Assembly: GCA_030998225.1 (NCBI GenBank)
Contig: JAPYXD010000553.1
Coordinates: forward strand, 4,588,001 to 4,652,000
Origin: Diplolepis rosae
Lineage: Eukaryota > Arthropoda > Insecta > Hymenoptera > Diplolepididae
Direction of reading: 5' to 3'
DNA length: 64,000 nucleotides
Shown: positions 18,029-28,590 of the stretch, piece after piece
Position numbering within the stretch: the first letter of the stretch is position 1
Layout of the letters: every line of letters starts with the position of its first letter
Notes under the pieces: model-generated
Database searches by the model: none
What the model saw: the letters and a program-made list of their open reading frames with translations, nothing else
Told to the model about the DNA's origin: nothing
Program-made: the position numbers and the translations under genes

Positions 18029-20454
18029 TTGAGTTGAGTGCCCCTGAATTCCGCAACAGTAAAGCTAGTTTTCTTGTGGACCCAGGTTCGGACGTTAATC
18101 TAATCAAACTGAGCGCCTTGCGTCAAGAACTAATTCTTGACCCGAAGAGATCAATCCCAATCACCGGAATAACGAACCACCCCGTAATTACGATAGGCAC
18201 TATTAACCTTTCAATACTTAACACCCTAGTGGAATTCCATGTTGTGGAAAATAGTATCCCCATCTCACCAGATGGAATTCTCGGGAGACCTTATTTGAGG
18301 CAGGAACAGGCTCAAATTTCCTTCCGACACAATGCATTAGTAACCGCTTCCAACCCTATCACACCGATCCCTTTCATCGACCGGGAATCACAGGAAGCGA
18401 GGAAATCACTTAAAACCGAGATCAAACCTTTCTCTAGAATTTTAAAAATTAAGGCTAGAACAAGGCAACCCATTGCTATAAGCGTCACAAATCCAGAGGT
18501 TGCTGAGGGCTACCTGCCTAAACTAGATACCCCCGAAGGGCTTTACCTTGGAGAGGCAGCAGTCTCAACGCACAATGGCGTCTGTCACGCAATCGCCATC
18601 AATACCACTGAAGACGACATAGATATAGAAATTGCTCCCCAGGAGGTCATACCATTCGATTTCTGTACATTCCCCGGCGAAGAATCTTCTGACTCAGAAC
18701 CCGAGTACTCTACCCTAGGCATACTGGGACATCTGAGCTCTTATGCAGAGCGTGCCGAAAGAGTCAAAAGGAACCTGCGCCTTTCTCATTTAAATAATGA
18801 AGAGAAGGATTACGTCCTCAGGTGGGCAGATGACTACGCTGATATTTTCCACCTAAATGGCGAGAGACTTAGCAGCACTCATCTGATCCAGCACCGAATT
18901 CCAACAATGGATAACGAAGTGATTGCCAAGAAACAATATAGGTATCCTCACGATGCGACAGACCAGGTCATTCTGCAAACTGAAAGACAATACGACAGCG
19001 GGATTATTGGCGACTCTAAGTCCCCTTACAATTCTCCACTTTGGATTGTCCCAAAAAAACTCGATGCCTCGGGAGAGAAGAAGTGGAGAGTTGTTATTGA
19101 TTTCAGAGCCCTCAACGAAAAGGTAATCGGGGATGCCTACCCCTTGCCCAACATCACAGATATTTTAGACCACTTGGGGAATGCACAGTACTTTTCTGTG
19201 TTTGATCTGGCCAGTGGCTTCCACCAAGTAGAAACGCATCCCGACGATCGATCAAAAACGGCATTCTCGACCCCCCGTGGACACTTTGAGTACCTGCGAA
19301 TGCCAATGGGGATCAAAAATGCTCCTGCTACCTTCCAACGCCTCATGGACGTCGTTTTGAAGAGCATGCATGGGACCGAAGTTTTTGTCTATCTGGATGA
19401 CATTGTTATTCATTCAGAAACCTTGGAAGAACACGATACAAAAGCCAGAAGACTGTTCAATAGACTAAGAGAAGCGCATCTAAAGCTTCAACCGGATAAG
19501 TGTGAATTCTTACGAACCGAGGTAGCTTATCTGGGCCATATAATCGGCCGTGATGGAGTAAAGCCCAACCCTGCTAAGATAGCCGCTATTAGGAAATTTC
19601 CAAAACCGAGGACAGTCCGGGCTATTCGACAATTCCTAGGCCTTTCAGGATACTATAGGAGGTTTATAAAAGACTATGCAAGACTAGCAAAACCCTTGTC
19701 CAATCTCCTGAAGAAGGACACAAAATGGGAATGGGGACGCTCACAACGGAAAAGCTTCCGAAGAATACGCAGATACCTCTGCAGCGAACCCGTACTCCAA
19801 TATCCCGACTTTAACAAGCCCTTTAAGCTAACCACAGATGCCTCTGAGCATGCTGTCGGGGCTATGTTAACCCAAGAAAGGGATGGAGTAGACATGCCCA
19901 TCGCCTACTTTTCCAAGGTGATGAATTCCTGCGAACAAAACTACTCGAAAGCAGAAAAGGAATGTCTGGCGGTGTTGTACGCTGTCACGAACTTTCGCCC
20001 ATATTTGTATGGAAGGGAGTTCGTGCTGGCCTGCGACTACGAACCAGTTCACTGGATGACTTATATTAATAATCCAGGAGCAAGGTTGCTGCGATGGCGA
20101 CTTAGACTCCAGGATTACCAATATAAGTTTGAGTATAAACAAGGGAAACTGAATCGAGGCGTTGAAGCTTTGTCAGGAAACCCTGTGGCTAACGAACAGT
20201 ACTCAGAATCTTCTGACTCAACTGACTCCTATGATTCTGACGATTCCAATAAATCCTACAATTCTTCTTCCCTGCAAAAAAACTCTGCAGACATTAAGAG
20301 CTCCACATCAGAACCTCCAGACATCCGAAAGATATTAGTAATAACGCGTTCTGGAGCATCGCGGGCAGAACCTAGTCGAGGTGAACCTTCTTCCACCAGC
20401 CAGGAACCCTCAGATTCTACTGGACGCATAACTCAAACTAAGAAATTCATATAG
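17989..20454 (+). CDS. pol: Protease-reverse transcriptase-RNase H of element G
   Basis: The frame opens at 17989 inside gag (-1 relative to it) and ends at TAG 20452-20454. The first in-frame start-like codon is TTG at 18034, so a -1 frameshift is the likely route; I see no textbook slippery heptamer. The protease has LVDPGSDVNLIK (about residue 15) and ILGRPYL; the usual D-T/S-G is D-P-G here. RT blocks include WRVVIDFRALN, FSVFDLASGFHQV, MPMGIKNAPATFQRLMD and the catalytic FVYLDDIVIHS (YLDD about residue 453). RNase H has LTTDASEHAVGAMLTQ and EKECLAVLYAV. Its last block reads VEALSGNP where ADALSRNP is usual, so the final conserved Asp is Glu. An acidic Ser/Asp-rich tail follows. Confidence 0.92.
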   Translation: MFRTRSKTEDSPVVELSAPEFRNSKASFLVDPGSDVNLIKLSALRQELILDPKRSIPITGITNHPVITIGTINLSILNTLVEFHVVENSIPISPDGILGRPYLRQEQAQISFRHNALVTASNPITPIPFIDRESQEARKSLKTEIKPFSRILKIKARTRQPIAISVTNPEVAEGYLPKLDTPEGLYLGEAAVSTHNGVCHAIAINTTEDDIDIEIAPQEVIPFDFCTFPGEESSDSEPEYSTLGILGHLSSYAERAERVKRNLRLSHLNNEEKDYVLRWADDYADIFHLNGERLSSTHLIQHRIPTMDNEVIAKKQYRYPHDATDQVILQTERQYDSGIIGDSKSPYNSPLWIVPKKLDASGEKKWRVVIDFRALNEKVIGDAYPLPNITDILDHLGNAQYFSVFDLASGFHQVETHPDDRSKTAFSTPRGHFEYLRMPMGIKNAPATFQRLMDVVLKSMHGTEVFVYLDDIVIHSETLEEHDTKARRLFNRLREAHLKLQPDKCEFLRTEVAYLGHIIGRDGVKPNPAKIAAIRKFPKPRTVRAIRQFLGLSGYYRRFIKDYARLAKPLSNLLKKDTKWEWGRSQRKSFRRIRRYLCSEPVLQYPDFNKPFKLTTDASEHAVGAMLTQERDGVDMPIAYFSKVMNSCEQNYSKAEKECLAVLYAVTNFRPYLYGREFVLACDYEPVHWMTYINNPGARLLRWRLRLQDYQYKFEYKQGKLNRGVEALSGNPVANEQYSESSDSTDSYDSDDSNKSYNSSSLQKNSADIKSSTSEPPDIRKILVITRSGASRAEPSRGEPSSTSQEPSDSTGRITQTKKFI

Positions 20455-21609
20455 TTAAGGATCCAATCCATTTCGAGATCCAGTGTGGAATCTGCGTTGC
20501 CACTAAGGAACAAAGGAAAACCTTCTGTACCCCGATCCATCCCCTTCAACGCAGTAAGGACTAAATCCACAGTTTCTCCACAACCGTTCTCCTCAGCCGG
20601 AGCAATGCGTAAACGACGGGGAAGGCCAAGAAAGGATTCGGCTCCTGAAAATCCCCAAGCAGCTCACAAACCCCAAAATGAACCGAAAGCAACCAACCTT
20701 GACGAAAGTTGCATTGGTAAAAGACTTTCGAGACGAATAGGAATTAATGAGGCCCCATTGTTAAACGAAAACTCTTCCAGTGATCCATCGTCAGATGACG
20801 AGGATAGTGACGACTCCGACCCCACAGTGTTTCGCGAATCGCGTAGTGTTTGCCGAACTTAAAGCCAACCCTTGTAGCGAAAACGGACAACACTGCCCCT
20901 AAAAGTGCACCTACGTCTCCGAAGGCGAAGAAGACCAAGAGCTCCTGGAAAACTTAGAAGCTCTCGATCCCTGTGGAGAATATGACGACGTCGAGTTCTC
21001 CAATAGAGTAAAGAACTTTTTGGAAAAATACGAAAAGGAAATAGGCAAGGAAGCATGCACACCGAAAGATTGGAAAACCACACCCAGTTCCTCTACAAGC
21101 CCAGCACAAACCACAGGCGAATCTAGAACCACTGGGCAGATAATCAAGTCAACGGAATTTCCTGACAAAAATTCCGGGGTGGCGAGGAAAAGCATGGTCC
21201 GATTTAAGGATGCTCCTGAGGAAATCGAATCTTCCTCAGAGTCCCCAATAATTGGGAACCAGCCCCCCCGAAGGTCCTTGCTCATGACACCAGCAGCCCC
21301 TGCGACGCCAGGCGCCAGATCAACGCCCTTCACAAGGTCATTCATCGACCCAGATGACGGTAGGAAGGACTCGATAGGAAGAGGAGCAGGAATGAAACCA
21401 AGAAGACTAGAACAAACAAAACCATTTCACGAACCCGTCGAATGTCCCATATTCCATCCTAGCTCCATCATTGACGTTAAGATGCCGTATGTGGACGACG
21501 CACCTACCTCTATCGGACCCTACAAGGATCTCCCAAATACAGACCAAAAACCAATTAGCATCTGCACAGATGAACCTAATGCATCCACCAATGGACAGAA
21601 CCTTTAACT
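20455..21609 (+). pseudogene. Broken linker between RNase H and integrase of element G
   Basis: Coding-like sequence continues after the TAG at 20452, in the same frame to 20862 (basic and Ser/Asp-rich, with RKRRGRPRKDS, an AT-hook-like motif). It then moves to another frame with stops at about 20901 and 21605 (GEYDDVEFSNRVKNFLEKY and onward), and returns to the first frame before the integrase. At least two frame changes and two stops lie here. This part of pol has weak sequence constraint in general, so some of it may be read by unusual means, but decay is simpler. Confidence 0.6.
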
Positions 21610-23052
21610 TTCAGACACGACAATTATGCTCACTTTATATCCGAGGATTGCGAGCCTACGAACCTCATAGCGAAACTTCTTGTGGCTACCGAGCGTTTTG
21701 ACCTACAGGACCTCTGGGGATGCCGCCCTAAGAAGGGACAAGTCCTTGTCACTCCGTACGGCCGACATAAAACATATTCCGTTGTCATAAAAAGACGACA
21801 CGTCGACAATGTCGACTGGAAGGATGTGGGGCAAGGATTAAGGAACCTTCGAACAGCTTTAGAAAAGGACAGTCAAACCACCTGCCGTATGGCTAATTCA
21901 GGAGATTTGCTGGGATCGTTACCGCAAAATAAAATGACGGAACTCGTGGCAGAAATATTCCGGGGTGGTAACATCACCATTACGCTTTGCCACGGAAAAA
22001 TCGAAGTTCCACCTGTAGAAATTCGACCCAAAATTATCGCCGAATATCATGGCAGCCTTATAGGTGGTCACAAGGGCATTACGAAAACTTACCGCCGTAT
22101 CAGAGAGCGATATACATGGTCTGGTTTACGGGACGAAATCAGTGAGTTCATCCGAGGATGCAGAAGCTGCCTTGAACAAAAACTCGTCCGAGCTCGTACT
22201 CGTGAACCAATGCTCATCACTGACACTCCCGCTGAGCCATTCGAGAAGGTATCACTTGATACTGTCGGAAAATTGCCCACAACGCCAAACGGGAATAGAC
22301 ACATCCTGACAATGCAGGATAATTTTAGTAAATACTGCATTGTAGTTGCCATACCGGACCTAAAAACGACTACTATTGCTCACGCGGTTGCGACAACTCT
22401 CTTCTCCCAATATGGCGCTCCGAGATACATCCTAACAGACAGGGGAGGGAATTTTATAAGCAAACTAATGAAACACCTAGAAAGACTATTTAACGTGAAG
22501 CAACTAACTACTTCCGGATACCGACCACAAACTAACGGATCACTCGAGAGAAGCCATATTGTATTGACGGATTACATAAAGCATTATGCTGATGATTATG
22601 ACGATTGGGATCGATTGCTCCCTTTCGCCATGTTCGCATATAACACGTCAGTACATGAGGCCACTAATTTCACACCTTACGAGTTAGTTTTCGGGCGAGT
22701 CGCTAGGACGCCCAGCTCGTTTCCTCAGGGTACGGAACTCGGAACTTATGGATCTTACTTACGCGACCTGATAGTAAGAATAATCGAGATCCAGAAAATT
22801 GCCCACAAAAATCTCATCAGGGCAAAATCTCGCTCGAAAGAGCAATACGACAAGAAAATTAGACCATTCAACGCAAAAATCGGAGATACGGTTTACGCCC
22901 TTAAGGAAATTAGGGACGGAAAATTCGACAGTCGAGCCACAGGGCCGTACGCCGTCGCCGGTTTCACAGAAAACAATAATGTTATTCTGGAAACAGAGGA
23001 CGGCGAACGGATCATGAAGCACAAGGATAAACTCTTGCTTGCTCACTGCTAG
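21610..23052 (+). CDS. pol: Integrase of element G
   Basis: The frame is open from before 21610 and ends at TAG 23050-23052; the first start-like codon is GTG at 21682. The N-terminal HHCC zinc-binding region is clear (HGSLIGGHKGITKT then GCRSCLEQK). The catalytic core has SLDTVG, LTDRGGNF and NGSLERSH. The spacing between the second Asp and the Glu is exactly 35 residues, the intact DD35E pattern. A GPY motif (ATGPYAVAGF) lies near the C-terminus. It would insert the DNA copy into the host genome. It is now cut off from RT by the broken linker. Confidence 0.9.
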   Translation, partial: FRHDNYAHFISEDCEPTNLIAKLLVATERFDLQDLWGCRPKKGQVLVTPYGRHKTYSVVIKRRHVDNVDWKDVGQGLRNLRTALEKDSQTTCRMANSGDLLGSLPQNKMTELVAEIFRGGNITITLCHGKIEVPPVEIRPKIIAEYHGSLIGGHKGITKTYRRIRERYTWSGLRDEISEFIRGCRSCLEQKLVRARTREPMLITDTPAEPFEKVSLDTVGKLPTTPNGNRHILTMQDNFSKYCIVVAIPDLKTTTIAHAVATTLFSQYGAPRYILTDRGGNFISKLMKHLERLFNVKQLTTSGYRPQTNGSLERSHIVLTDYIKHYADDYDDWDRLLPFAMFAYNTSVHEATNFTPYELVFGRVARTPSSFPQGTELGTYGSYLRDLIVRIIEIQKIAHKNLIRAKSRSKEQYDKKIRPFNAKIGDTVYALKEIRDGKFDSRATGPYAVAGFTENNNVILETEDGERIMKHKDKLLLAHC

Positions 23053-23284
23053 GTACATTAGGACTAAAGGAAGAAAATCCGAGAAAGAATATGCATTACT
23101 AGAATCCCATGAGACTCCAGCGCAACCTAAAGAAAGAAAAAAAAAATAAATAAAACGGTTATCATAATTTTTTTTCTTTCTCTCCTCTACATGGGAAACC
23201 AGACAAAGCCCCAGTATTCTTAGAAGTACAAAATGCATATCCTATCTCGAGATCGTGCTCACCCGGTCGTGAAGAGACAATCTA

Positions 23285-24763
23285 ATGCCTCTCCTTTACA
23301 GATTCCAAAATTCAATGACAATGATGGGATATCGATGGGTTGCCTTTCTGTTACCTCTTCTTGCCACCAGCCAGAAGCACCAGGAAGCCACGTATCAGAT
23401 TACCCCACTCAACAATAGTACGGGGGTGTACTATGAATATCTGGGAACCGTAAGGTGGACGACCAGTACCTGGAGGATCACCATCTTCATGGACATCATT
23501 AAAACCCAGAGCCTACTATCATCCTATAAAAATAATATGAATCACTTAGCCGCACATTGCCAACCAGGGTACGAAGAACACTGCCATCAAGTTATCGCAA
23601 GTCATGCTCTTGGATCCAAGGTCAACCTAGCCGAAAGGCTCCAAGGAGAACTCATGAAAGAGACAACAATGATGCAACAACGAGCCGAAAAGATCCTCCC
23701 CTCTCGTTTACCCAAAGCAATGCGAAGACGACGAGCAACTCCACTACTAGGTTTCCTTGGCGGAATCATTGGACCCGTAGCTGGACTCCTAACCTATGAT
23801 GATGTTCAGCTCATTGAGACAAAAATCCAAGAGTTAAATGAAGCTCAGACCAACATTTCACACCTAGTAGGGCAACAGACCCACTTGGTTAGGTCCCAAC
23901 TAGAGGAGATGCACAACCAAGCACAACAGCATCAGGAAAAACTCCAATCGCTCAAGAATGAACTCACCAATCTCAATCAAGAACTTGGTCAGGCCACCAG
24001 GAAGATCACTGAGCTTAAATACACTGAAGCCTTAACTCGAGTCCTGCGAGCGAACGAAGCAGCTGTAGAGGAATACATAAGAACAACTGACAAAATCTTG
24101 AGTGTCCTTCACGATGCAAGACAGAAGCAAATGCATCCAGGACTATTGACTCCCAGCCAACTGGAACTAATCTACCGAGACATCCAGGACCATCGCCCAG
24201 AGGTGTCCTTCCCGATATCCGGACCTATTGTGGACATCGAGGAACTGACCAGCGTATCCACCGTCACCTCATTATACACGGGAGGAGTCCTTAAAATACT
24301 GCTGGATATACCATTATTGGGAAGAGCTAACCATCTGATGTATCAACTACATCCACTTCCAGTGCCCCAAGCCATCTTAGGAAACAACTCCGGGAAGGCA
24401 TATATTCTACCTAAATTCTCCCATATCGCCGTAGAAGAATCACAGAGGACTTACGTTCTAATGAACCACCAGGATGTTGCGGCATGTACCGAACTACCAG
24501 CTTATAAGATTTGTCAAGGAAATTTACCCGTCAACGAGAATGGGAAATTCAGAACTTGCGAAGCAGAGCTTCTGCTGAATCCATCGCTATCCACCTTCCA
24601 AATTTGTAACGTTCAAGTGACATATGAAGACCAGTTTGATTGGAGTTCAATAGGAAGCCTAGGCGGATGGTTGTACTCTCTCCAAGAGCCGACCATCGCC
24701 ATAACAACCTGTCCTAATCAGGCCAACAACCAGATCACCTTAAAAGGAACCGGCATAATCTAA
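23285..24763 (+). CDS. env: Envelope (F-type fusion) protein of element G, major part
   Basis: 492 residues from the ATG at 23285. The likely signal peptide starts at Met13/Met14 (nt 23321 or 23324: MMGYRWVAFLLPLLATS), so that may be the real start, possibly on a spliced mRNA. A polybasic RRRR near residues 146-150 precedes a Gly-rich hydrophobic stretch (about residues 152-170), the cleavage/fusion layout of errantivirus and baculovirus F-type proteins. A long heptad-like helix (residues about 180-245) follows. The frame ends at TAA 24761-24763, before any membrane anchor. The anchor is encoded in the same frame just downstream, so this copy is interrupted. Confidence 0.85.
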   Translation: MPLLYRFQNSMTMMGYRWVAFLLPLLATSQKHQEATYQITPLNNSTGVYYEYLGTVRWTTSTWRITIFMDIIKTQSLLSSYKNNMNHLAAHCQPGYEEHCHQVIASHALGSKVNLAERLQGELMKETTMMQQRAEKILPSRLPKAMRRRRATPLLGFLGGIIGPVAGLLTYDDVQLIETKIQELNEAQTNISHLVGQQTHLVRSQLEEMHNQAQQHQEKLQSLKNELTNLNQELGQATRKITELKYTEALTRVLRANEAAVEEYIRTTDKILSVLHDARQKQMHPGLLTPSQLELIYRDIQDHRPEVSFPISGPIVDIEELTSVSTVTSLYTGGVLKILLDIPLLGRANHLMYQLHPLPVPQAILGNNSGKAYILPKFSHIAVEESQRTYVLMNHQDVAACTELPAYKICQGNLPVNENGKFRTCEAELLLNPSLSTFQICNVQVTYEDQFDWSSIGSLGGWLYSLQEPTIAITTCPNQANNQITLKGTGII

Positions 24764-25381
24764 CTGGCTCCACGATGCGACCTTAGACTAAAGGAAAGGA
24801 CACTCCCAGGTACCACCAACAGGAAGGGAGAAACCGAAATGATCTACGCACCACTGCTTCACCTGAACATCTCTGCGCTGTCACCAGCTCTACAAGAGTT
24901 TCAAGGATTCATACCTACAAGAAAATCTATGTCTGCTCAGACGAAGGAGACAACGCCTAGGGACAAGTTCTTCGAAACTAACGACAAATCCTTGGAGCAT
25001 ATAGAACAACAACTGTATGACTACAGCCTGGCCCGACGAGCAGGAAACAGCCAAATAAGGATGATCCACGGATCCTACCTCGGACTAGGCCTCATATCTA
25101 TTGGACTACTTATATACATCTTCTTACCCAGGATTTCAAAACTAATGATCAACTGCAATCAACGACGCTCACCAGAGACGAGGGCTGATCGATGTGTCGA
25201 CTTCAGCACCATTAACATCAAGGAAGAGCAAGAACCAATCCCCGCACAGAACTCTCTGCCACAAACGACTACGGAAACAAGTACCTCCACTCGTGCAGTC
25301 ATACCTGCTGCACCACCAAGGGAACGACCAGCGAATACCCCCGTAATTCAGTTACCATCTCAGACTCTCCAACCAGCATAA
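24764..25381 (+). pseudogene. env: C-terminal part of env with membrane anchor, after an in-frame stop
   Basis: The frame is the same as the upstream env frame and is open from directly after the TAA to the stop at 25379-25381; an internal ATG is at 24839. A single hydrophobic segment (GLGLISIGLLIYIFL, nt about 25082-25126) fits the transmembrane anchor, followed by a cytoplasmic-like tail rich in Pro and Thr. It belongs to env by frame and position. It could be reached by stop readthrough or be dead; the sequence does not tell. Confidence 0.75.
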
Positions 25382-25741
25382 GAACCAGATAAAACCAGTC
25401 ATGGAACATGGCTATTAAAATTCTCGAATCTAAGATACATTCACCGAAAAAAAAAAAAAAAAAAAAAGAGAAAATTTTTTTTTTGGTTTTATATTGTTTT
25501 TATATGTTATTATTTTTACTGTACTATCTATATTGTTTTTCTTTAGGAAATGGAACTGTTAGAGTAGGACCTTTTTTTATCTACTATACTACAAACCTAG
25601 ACATTGTAAATTCTCTCACAGCTTGATTAAAAGAAGCGACTGCATCTGAACAACATAAGGCATTCCTTATTCTTATCCGTACTCGTCTCTAGACCACCCT
25701 TGTTTGTCGGGGACGAAAACACTAAAAATTCCGGTGTGGTT
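25382..25741 (+). other. 3' untranslated stretch of element G
   Basis: It contains a run of about 20 A (near 25447-25466) and T-rich sequence, then the phrase TTTGTCGGGGACGAAAACAC shortly before the 3' LTR. A purine tract directly at the LTR edge is not obvious, so the polypurine tract is unassigned. Confidence 0.5.
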
Positions 25742-27866
25742 TGTTACGGACGGTCCAAAGTGCGCAATATTTTTTGGAAAAAGTTTTTATTAGTATACAA
25801 AATCTAATTTATGAAATATCAATTGCTTTAAAAGTGAATGAACTGCACACTTTTGAACGTTCGTAACCTGATTGCATTCCAGTGGCTAATGCAATTCAGC
25901 ATTTTTGGTCATGCGAGCTGGTCTTGAGACGTAGAGTAATTCATATTCTAGTTATTTAAATACATTTAAATTAAACTTTAAAAGTTTGAATAAAACTTTT
26001 AAAAATAATACTATTTCCCCCTTTTGTTTTTCAGATACATTAATGTTTTATAATCTAGATTAATTGATAGCGAGAGTGCATAGGCACTCAATCGCTATGA
26101 TCTAAAAAGTATGAAATAAGAGAAAAGCGAAGAATGAGTGTAAGGTGAGAGCGATGATATAAAAACTAGGATGAGCGGAGAAAGAATAGAATAGGAAAAA
26201 GAATAAGCAATAGCAGACTCACAATAGAATGTACGAATAGAAGAGTAAAAAGAGAAAGAAGGAGAGAGAGATATCTAGTACACGTACACCCATGCACTGT
26301 TTATCGCCACAGCTTTCTGCCGTTTGTCAATTCCTCCTTTCGTTCGCCTACGCACATGCCTAATATACTGGTCTCTTTTAGAAAATCTTGATGCGCTCTG
26401 CTGTGCATCGCGAGGCTAGCATTCATCTCATAATTGCATCTCCTCCTCACACACCTATCCTTGCTCAAATGCTTTAGCCAGCTGATCTCCCGCCACAAAA
26501 GCCACGTGCTTTTTGTAACTAAAACCCAACGCTCATCTGAATACTTAAATAATTATGTCAAAGCTTTAGTCCACTTAAAGATTATAAGCCTAGACTAATT
26601 AAATATATATATTTCGATTTACTCTGAAATATATTGGAAACTAAAATTGTTTCTACAATTTGATGACCATGCATCAAATACTAAAAATTGATGAGCACAT
26701 TTCCTTTCTTACGATAGGAGTAGAAAGAGGGGAGAAATAATTGCATTCTAAAAATCAGAAAATGGCGCAATAACCACATCAGCACTTGTGCAAATTCCTA
26801 AATCCTCCCTGCCATTATGACCTCTGTACAATCATTAATTCCTTAATCATCAAAAAACCCTACCATGCTCACCTCGCGATGAACATATAAAACGGATCAA
26901 GGCAAAATCAAATGCGCAGTGTTCTATGTGTCTTGACCGGATTCAGACCTTAGAATAATAAAGAAAATATTTTTCTTTTATCGTGCCCGTCTGCGGCCCA
27001 GATCGACAGTTCCTAGATCCTCGTTAGTTGATTGAACCCGTAAAACTCTTTCTAACGAAATTATATTTTTGGAATCGTGTCGGGCGGACGTAAAAGACAA
27101 AAGACTTCATCTGGACAGAAGCAACAGAATTAAATTCTTTCTTCGGCGGGCTATTTTTAAAGTCCAATTCGTTTAATAAAAAAACGGCAAAAGGTGCGCG
27201 AAATCCCGGAAAAATTAATACTACCGAATCTCAAAACGGTAGTGATAATTTTTCATAAAATATTGTAATTAGATTTAATAGGAAAATTCTAGCGGCGAAA
27301 AGGGCGAGTTTAAAAGCACTCAACCCTTTTCTGGTTAAAAGCCAACCGTTATTTTCTCTTATTAAGCCTAATAGAAAGTGGCAAAAACAATATTTGTGTG
27401 CGCGTGTGCTATGCGCGACTCATAAATCGGACAAAGTGTGATTTTGAGCAACACTCAACAGAAAACCATTGCCCAGTCTAGGACGAATCAGGAACTAAGG
27501 GAAAAATCTCTCCCTCTCTCTCGCACTCTCCTGGGACTGGTAGATGTAAGGAAAACTAATAGTAAGGTATCGTTCCAATATATGTATTTATTTGTATATC
27601 CTTTTTATACGGACATTAAACACTAAAACTGGAAATCTTCCTGTGTTCAAGTTTTCTTTTCCAAAAATCAAAGAGGGTTTTCTTAAAAGCAGGGTATAGC
27701 CTCCTCAGTCAGAGGAGAGGGCAAATACGATCCCAGATTAAAAACAAATTTTGGTTTATTTAATTTATAATTTCCTAAATTGAAATTTGGCAGTTTGGAG
27801 CCTCAAACGGGCGTATAATCGAATTTAATATTTTATTATAATAAATTTAATTATTCGTACGTAACA
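25742..27866 (+). repeat. 3' LTR of element G
   Basis: It begins TGTTACGGACGG and ends CGTACGTAACA. It has the same 2,125-bp length as the 5' LTR, with about 20 substitutions by eye, several of them clustered at +1150 to +1190 (around 26883-26930). Confidence 0.95.
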
Positions 27867-28590
27867 TTGTGCTAGGCGTTTAATATCGCTAGGCGCGTAT
27901 TTTGAAATTTTCGTTTAAAAATAATTGATTATTATACATTTATTGTGCTAGGCGTTTAATATCGCTAGGCGCGTATTTTGAAATTTTCGTTTAAAAATAA
28001 TTGATTATTATACATTTATTGTGCTAGGCGTTTGATATCGCTAGGCGCATATTTCAACTTTTTCGTTTAAAATAATTAATTATTATACATTTATTGTGCT
28101 AGGCGTTTGATATCGCTAGGCGCGTATTTCGAATTTTTCATTTAAAATAATTAAATATTGTACGTTTATTGTGCTAGGCGTTTGAAATCGCTAGACGCGT
28201 ATTTTGAATTTTTCATTTTAAATAATTGAATATTGTACGTTTATTGTGCTAGGCGTTTAATATCGCTAGGCGCGTATTTTGAAATTTTCGTTTAAAAATA
28301 ATTGATTATTATACATTTATTGTGCTAGGCGTTTAATATCGCTAGGCGCGTATTTTGAAATTTTCGTTTAAAAATAATTAAATATTGTACATTTATTGTG
28401 CTAGGTGTTTGAAATCGCTAGGCGCGTATTTTGAAATTTTTCATTTAAATTAATTTATAAATCTACATTTATTGTGCTAGACGTTTGATATCGCTAGGCG
28501 CGTATTTTGAAATTTTTCATTTAAATTAATTTATAATTATACTTTCATTGTGCTAGGCGTTTAAAATTGCTAGGCGCACTTGAGTTTTTT
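27867..28590 (+). repeat. 75-76-bp minisatellite, right part (about 9.5 units)
   Basis: Cores lie near 27869 (completing the unit cut at 11278), 27945, 28021, 28096, 28171, 28246, 28322, 28398, 28474 and 28550. Variants such as GTTTAATATCGC and GTTTGAAATCGC alternate. The array fades into unique sequence at about 28590. With the left part there are about 15 units. Confidence 0.9.

Larger units (their letters stand above)
11279..27866 (+). mobile_element. 16.6-kb env-containing Ty3/gypsy (errantivirus-like) retroelement (element G)
   Basis: Two LTRs of equal length (2,125 bp) enclose leader, gag, pol, env and an A-rich 3' stretch. The target duplication is TTGTG (11274-11278 and 27867-27871), lying inside the minisatellite unit TTTATTGTGCTAGG. 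By eye the LTRs differ at about 20 positions, roughly 1%, so the insertion is fairly young. The leader is 3.3 kb, very long for the group, with repeats and two small ORFs. Pol is broken between RNase H and integrase, and env has one in-frame stop, so this copy should not be autonomous. The Gag has no zinc knuckle and the Env has an F-type cleavage/fusion layout, both fitting errantiviruses. Confidence 0.93.

Noticed and set aside
20911..21345. Minus-strand frame of 144 codons in the pol linker
   Set aside because: No family resemblance, and the plus strand carries the retroelement linker.
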